Source: an uncultured Oscillospiraceae bacterium
Lineage (GTDB): Bacteria > Bacillota > Clostridia > Oscillospirales > Ruminococcaceae
Direction of reading: 5' to 3'
Assembly (NCBI GenBank): GCA_900543295.1
Contig: UQQY01000122.1
Span: 1-6,929 of the forward strand
DNA: 6,929 bases
Part shown: positions 3,718 to 6,929 of the stretch, piece after piece
Numbering within the stretch: position 1 is the stretch's first letter
How the letters are laid out: each line of letters begins with the position of its first letter
The notes under the pieces: generated by a model
Database searches by the model: none
What the model saw: the letters and a program-made list of their open reading frames with translations, nothing else
What the model was told of the DNA's origin: nothing
Made by a program: the position numbers and the translations under genes

Positions 3718-6700
3718 TCAATAGCTGAACTTGATCGTTTTAATCTCAAACGGACGGAAGGTGAGCGCGATGCTGCCGTCGCAGTCAAGCGTCTCCATCG
3801 TCTCTTCAAGCATGTTCGTAAGTTCCGCTTTTTTCACGTCAAAGCCTGTATGAAGCGTCGTACTCGCGTAGGTGCCCTCGGCCTCGTAAAGGCGTGCGAT
3901 GAATGCATTGCCTCCGTCTTCGCAGGGCTTCACTGTTTCGATGATGACATTGCCTGCGTCAACAGTCAGAAGCGTCGGCAAAGTGTATTCGCCGGAACGG
4001 ACGATCGGACGGTAGTTCGCCACATATGCCGGCTTGATGACGGTTTCCGCGTCAAAGCCTCCCATGTGCGGCAGGAAACTGTATGTCATACGATGTCTGC
4101 CCGCATCGCCGCGCGGATCGGGACGGATGCCGCCCTTGTGCAGAGACAGACGCATCCGGCCGCCCTCGACGGAGATACCGTACTTGCAGTCGTTTAAAAT
4201 AGCACAGCCGTACTGTGTTTCGCTCAGATCGGTGTATTTGTGGTTGACAACCTCAAACATCGCCTGCTCAGTCGAGTTGTTGCGCGTGGTTGGCTTCATT
4301 GCATAACCGAACTGAATCTCATGGCGCGCCTGACGCGAGAGAATCGTTGTGTCGAATGCCGTCTTGAGAAAACGGCGCTTATCATGCCAGTCGATTTCCG
4401 TTTCAAAGTCGATGCGCGGCGTGTGAACATGAAAAATCATGTCCTGACGGATGGTGGAAAGCTCGGACAGCTTGTATGCTCTGCGGATACGAAGCTGTGC
4501 CGCGCCATTTGAGACAACCTCTTCGCTTAAAAGCTCGGCGCAGTCTTTGAATTTCGGTTGAATGTCTGCGTCGATGTCCCAGTTGTCCCATGCGCTCGGC
4601 ACGTCCTCTGCCATCAGGAAGGTATTAAACGGCAGCCCGCCGACAAGCTGACGGCCGTTTCTTCTGTCAACGAAGGACTTAATGTAGCCTTTTTCGTTGA
4701 ATGTAATCTCGGCAAACGGCGTAGTAACCTTGCCGTTTTCATAGGTGAAATTCTTGTTGCTGCAAGCGCAGCGCCCGTCATGTGATACCGTTAGAGAAGA
4801 CATTGCCGGAAGATTAAGGCCTGTGACGGCTAAAAGCTGGTTGCCGTCCAAATCGCAGACAAACTGCTGGCAGACCGCGTCGTCTGCCACAATGCAGCCT
4901 TTCTTTGCATCCAGATAGACAACGTCGTTTACATCGAACGGCAAAAGGTTGATGACGGTATCCTTGCTTTGATCTCCGGCGCCCTCTGTCAGTCTGTCTG
5001 CAATCGCCGTTGCTTTTTCAATAACGGCGGTAGTTTCGCGGTACGACTGTTCATGCGCGCTTTGGATGCAGGTGCCCGGAAGAATATCATGGAACTGGTT
5101 TACGAGCAGGGTTTCAAGCAGCGGATGGATTTCCTCGTCCGAAGCCGGTTTTCCTGCTTTGACAGCTTCCGCTACGGTTAAAAGCTCGGCGTTGTGGATC
5201 GCGATCTCCGCCTTGCGGTTGTTGCGCTTGATTTGATGCTGATTTGTAAGCGTGCCGCGGTGCAGTTCAAGATACAGCTCGCCGGAGTAGACGTTCGGAT
5301 TGACGGCTTCCTTTTCGAGCCGCTTCATGAAATCCGAAACGCTCATATGCTCTGCCCTGGGGCAGCCGTCAAGATCCTTCACACGGCGCGACATCTCAAT
5401 CATTTCAAACATCGGTCCGCCGCCGCCGTCGCCCTGACCATAGGAGATCAGGCGGGAGTCGGAGACCGTTTTCTGCTGGACAAAATCGGTTGAACCGCGG
5501 CCCTCTACACGTCCGAGTAGTGTTTTTGGATCCGGCCAAACGTGCGTACAGTTGAAGTGAACCAATACATCCGTGCCGTCGATGCCCTCCCATACAAAAG
5601 TCTCATATGGGAATTTATTTGTGTCGTTCCAGGAAAGCTTGGTGGTCAAAAAATAATTTACGCCGCAGCCCTTCATAATCTGCGGGATTGCCGCGCTGTA
5701 GCCGAAGGTGTCCGGCAGCCAGAAGCAGTCCGAGCGATAGCCGAAATGCTCCTGTGTATAGCGCTGTCCCCAGAGGAACTGACGTACCATCGATTCGCCG
5801 GAGGTGATGTTGCAGTCGCACTCGACCCATACGCCGCCGTTCGGCTCGTAGCGTCCCTCTGCGATTTTTTCTTTGATGCGGTCAAACAGCTCCGGATAGT
5901 GCCGGCGAATCAGCTCCAGATGGAACGCGCTGCTCTGAATGAAGCGGTATTCCGGATACTCCTCCATCAAAGCGAGCTGATTCGCATAGGTGCGCGCACA
6001 TTTTTTGATGGTTTTCGGAATGTCCCACAGCCAGGCGGTATCCATATGGCTGTGTCCGACAAGGCCGACTTTTGGCGCAGATTCCGCGTTTTTTGCCTTA
6101 AGGCACGGCCGCATGATCTCTCTTGCCCGGGCAAGAGCAGGACGCCAGACTGCTTCGTCCGTGTGCTCCGGCGAATAGTAAACCGTTTCGTGCACCTTTG
6201 CCAGACAGTTTATTACATCCGCACGGCGGAAGCTTTTTTCATCCATAACTTCGGCAAGCTGGTTCAGACAGCGCAGATCATAGATAAAGTCCGCGATGTC
6301 CTGATTCTTTGTGCAGATGTCGATGCTTTCAAAGGTATAGCGGTAAGAAGGAACCGGATTTGTCTCAAACGGCTGCGTACCGATAACGTGATGTCCCGCA
6401 TATGCTTCAATCACGATGTCGATCACCTCGCCGGCCTTTGGCTCCAGGCGGAGCAGATCGCAGTAGTGATTGCCGTGGTCTACTTCGGCGATTTTATATG
6501 CGAAATTTCCGAAAGGCATCCCGTTCACATAAAGAAGAGCCTCATAGCTGCCAAAGCGGGGATAGATGTAAAGCGGTTTTCCGGCAAGCTCCTCCGGAAC
6601 GGTGAAGCTTCCTTTAAACCAGCAATAGGAAAGCTCCGCGCCCCAGACGTCTCCCTGCTGCACCTTGCTGTAGAGCGCTTCGTCCGCGGGCGCGGCGTAG

Positions 6701-6828
6701 AGCTGCTCTTTGGTTTCGTATTTGACGACGGAAAGCTCGTCCTGCTTTTGGAACACATAGCGATCCAGCGTGGCTTCAAGCTGTGTAAGCTTTGAAAGCA
6801 TACGCTTAATCTGCGGCTGATTCATCAT
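3718..6828 (-). CDS. Alpha-mannosidase, glycoside hydrolase family 38
   Basis: 1036 aa. A retaining zinc-dependent exo-hydrolase that removes alpha-linked mannose from oligosaccharides. There is no signal peptide or membrane segment, so it should act in the cytoplasm on imported mannosides. Residues 1-240 are an N-terminal beta-rich domain. The catalytic barrel starts with VGLVGHSHMDTAWLWD, with zinc ligands H261 and D263; WLPDTFGYSAAIPQI carries the nucleophile D373 (also a zinc ligand); SYGQGDGGGGP is at 462-472 and LYLELHRGTLTNQHQIKRN at 518-536; NQFHDILPGT contains the last zinc ligand H580. A C-terminal beta domain runs to the end. Length and motifs resemble the cytosolic MAN2C1-like branch rather than shorter MngB types. 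The start is ATG 6828, because AAGGAGG (6843-6837) lies eight bases upstream; an in-frame ATG at 6891 overlaps the promoter -10. It stands alone: own promoter, own terminator, no transporter or other glycosidase in view. Confidence 0.95.
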   Translation of the reverse strand: MMNQPQIKRMLSKLTQLEATLDRYVFQKQDELSVVKYETKEQLYAAPADEALYSKVQQGDVWGAELSYCWFKGSFTVPEELAGKPLYIYPRFGSYEALLYVNGMPFGNFAYKIAEVDHGNHYCDLLRLEPKAGEVIDIVIEAYAGHHVIGTQPFETNPVPSYRYTFESIDICTKNQDIADFIYDLRCLNQLAEVMDEKSFRRADVINCLAKVHETVYYSPEHTDEAVWRPALARAREIMRPCLKAKNAESAPKVGLVGHSHMDTAWLWDIPKTIKKCARTYANQLALMEEYPEYRFIQSSAFHLELIRRHYPELFDRIKEKIAEGRYEPNGGVWVECDCNITSGESMVRQFLWGQRYTQEHFGYRSDCFWLPDTFGYSAAIPQIMKGCGVNYFLTTKLSWNDTNKFPYETFVWEGIDGTDVLVHFNCTHVWPDPKTLLGRVEGRGSTDFVQQKTVSDSRLISYGQGDGGGGPMFEMIEMSRRVKDLDGCPRAEHMSVSDFMKRLEKEAVNPNVYSGELYLELHRGTLTNQHQIKRNNRKAEIAIHNAELLTVAEAVKAGKPASDEEIHPLLETLLVNQFHDILPGTCIQSAHEQSYRETTAVIEKATAIADRLTEGAGDQSKDTVINLLPFDVNDVVYLDAKKGCIVADDAVCQQFVCDLDGNQLLAVTGLNLPAMSSLTVSHDGRCACSNKNFTYENGKVTTPFAEITFNEKGYIKSFVDRRNGRQLVGGLPFNTFLMAEDVPSAWDNWDIDADIQPKFKDCAELLSEEVVSNGAAQLRIRRAYKLSELSTIRQDMIFHVHTPRIDFETEIDWHDKRRFLKTAFDTTILSRQARHEIQFGYAMKPTTRNNSTEQAMFEVVNHKYTDLSETQYGCAILNDCKYGISVEGGRMRLSLHKGGIRPDPRGDAGRHRMTYSFLPHMGGFDAETVIKPAYVANYRPIVRSGEYTLPTLLTVDAGNVIIETVKPCEDGGNAFIARLYEAEGTYASTTLHTGFDVKKAELTNMLEETMETLDCDGSIALTFRPFEIKTIKFSY

Positions 6829-6843
6829 AAGCATTTCCTCCTT

Positions 6844-6862
6844 AAAAGCCGCTTGATGCGGC
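6844..6862 (-). promoter_or_regulatory. Terminator-like hairpin in the mannosidase leader, next to the RBS
   Basis: GCCGC (6862-6858), ATCAA loop, GCGGC (6852-6848), then TTTT (6847-6844), directly followed by the RBS AAGGAGG (6843-6837). A second short hairpin, GCAGA-ATTC-TCTGC (6883-6870), begins at the predicted transcription start. The stems are short, so this may be a weak attenuator, an mRNA-stabilising element or nothing. Confidence 0.35.
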
Positions 6863-6889
6863 GATATCGGCAGAGAATTCTGCGGCTTC

Positions 6890-6918
6890 ATTGTAACAAG
6901 TTACGCGGCATATTGCAA
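6890..6918 (-). promoter_or_regulatory. Promoter of the alpha-mannosidase gene
   Basis: TTGCAA (6918-6913), a 17-base spacer, then TACAAT (6895-6890) preceded by TGT, an extended -10. The predicted start is near 6883, giving a leader of about 55 nt before the RBS-supported ATG. Confidence 0.78.
6893..6904. promoter_or_regulatory. Palindrome GTAAC-NN-GTTAC, candidate operator of the mannosidase promoter
   Basis: A 12-base perfect dyad, GTAACAAGTTAC, overlaps the -10 box and extends into the spacer. GT...AC half-sites of this size are common in operators of GntR-type regulators, which often control sugar genes; the regulator type is inference. Binding here would block RNA polymerase. Confidence 0.5.
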
Positions 6919-6929
6919 GAAAAAAAGAA

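Noticed and set aside
3577..4197. Plus-strand open frame of 206 codons over the mannosidase 3' end
   Set aside because: Mostly antisense to the GH38 coding region, starts inside the hairpin region and has no RBS.
5542..6795. Long plus-strand open frame (417 codons) antisense to the mannosidase
   Set aside because: It lies wholly opposite a well-supported GH38 gene with intact motifs, has no recognisable domain or RBS, and its openness follows from the codon bias of the real gene.
6882..6888. Long-range pairing of AAGCCGC near the mannosidase promoter with GCGGCTT before the RBS, as an antiterminator
   Set aside because: The first arm lies mostly upstream of the predicted transcription start, so it would not be in the RNA.
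6829..6891. Upstream in-frame ATG adding 21 residues to the mannosidase
   Set aside because: The ATG overlaps the predicted -10 box and precedes the predicted transcript start; the AAGGAGG lies between it and the better start at 6828.

Overview
The window reads as chromosomal sequence of a Gram-positive anaerobe of the class Clostridia. My guess is a gut Oscillospirales-type organism with mid GC. The basis is a Thr-specific T-box riboswitch upstream of thrS, strong AGGAGG ribosome binding sites, sigma-A-like promoters with 17-bp spacers, tandem Pro/Gln/Tyr-rich DUF4190 membrane proteins, a divergent Lgt-type protein and a cytosolic family-38 alpha-mannosidase. The taxon is an inference; no rRNA gene is present to confirm it.

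Layout. (1) 1-1033, minus strand: the first 237 codons of thrS (the gene runs off the left edge), preceded by a complete T-box leader and a sigma-A promoter. (2) 1127-2240, plus strand: a promoter divergent from thrS, whose spacer holds an AAGGAA-N6-TTCCTT dyad. It drives a two-gene operon of tandemly duplicated DUF4190-like membrane proteins, closed by a terminator with a perfect 16-bp stem. (3) 2277-3189, plus strand: an Lgt-family protein whose catalytic loop is rewritten with cysteines, followed by a terminator. (4) 3148-3670: a region that looks empty but is not. It holds a short, very basic minus-strand ORF with a good RBS, whose 3' end runs through the lgt terminator. It also holds a divergently oriented XRE/HTH regulator remnant that keeps its promoter and RBS but is frameshifted after seven codons and then cut off. 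A cluster of overlapping dyads lies between the two. Two hairpins follow, one of which is probably the mannosidase terminator. (5) 3718-6918, minus strand: a full-length GH38 alpha-mannosidase (1036 aa from the RBS-supported start) with all four expected metal/catalytic residues, its own promoter, a GTAAC-NN-GTTAC palindrome overlapping the -10, and a terminator-like hairpin next to the RBS.

The units appear independently transcribed and do not form one pathway: translation (thrS), envelope (DUF4190 pair, Lgt-like) and mannoside breakdown (GH38). I do not see a new defence or mobile system. The most unusual items are the cysteine-substituted Lgt-like enzyme, the small basic ORF facing a decayed XRE regulator across a dyad-rich spacer, and the operator-like palindromes inside two promoters.
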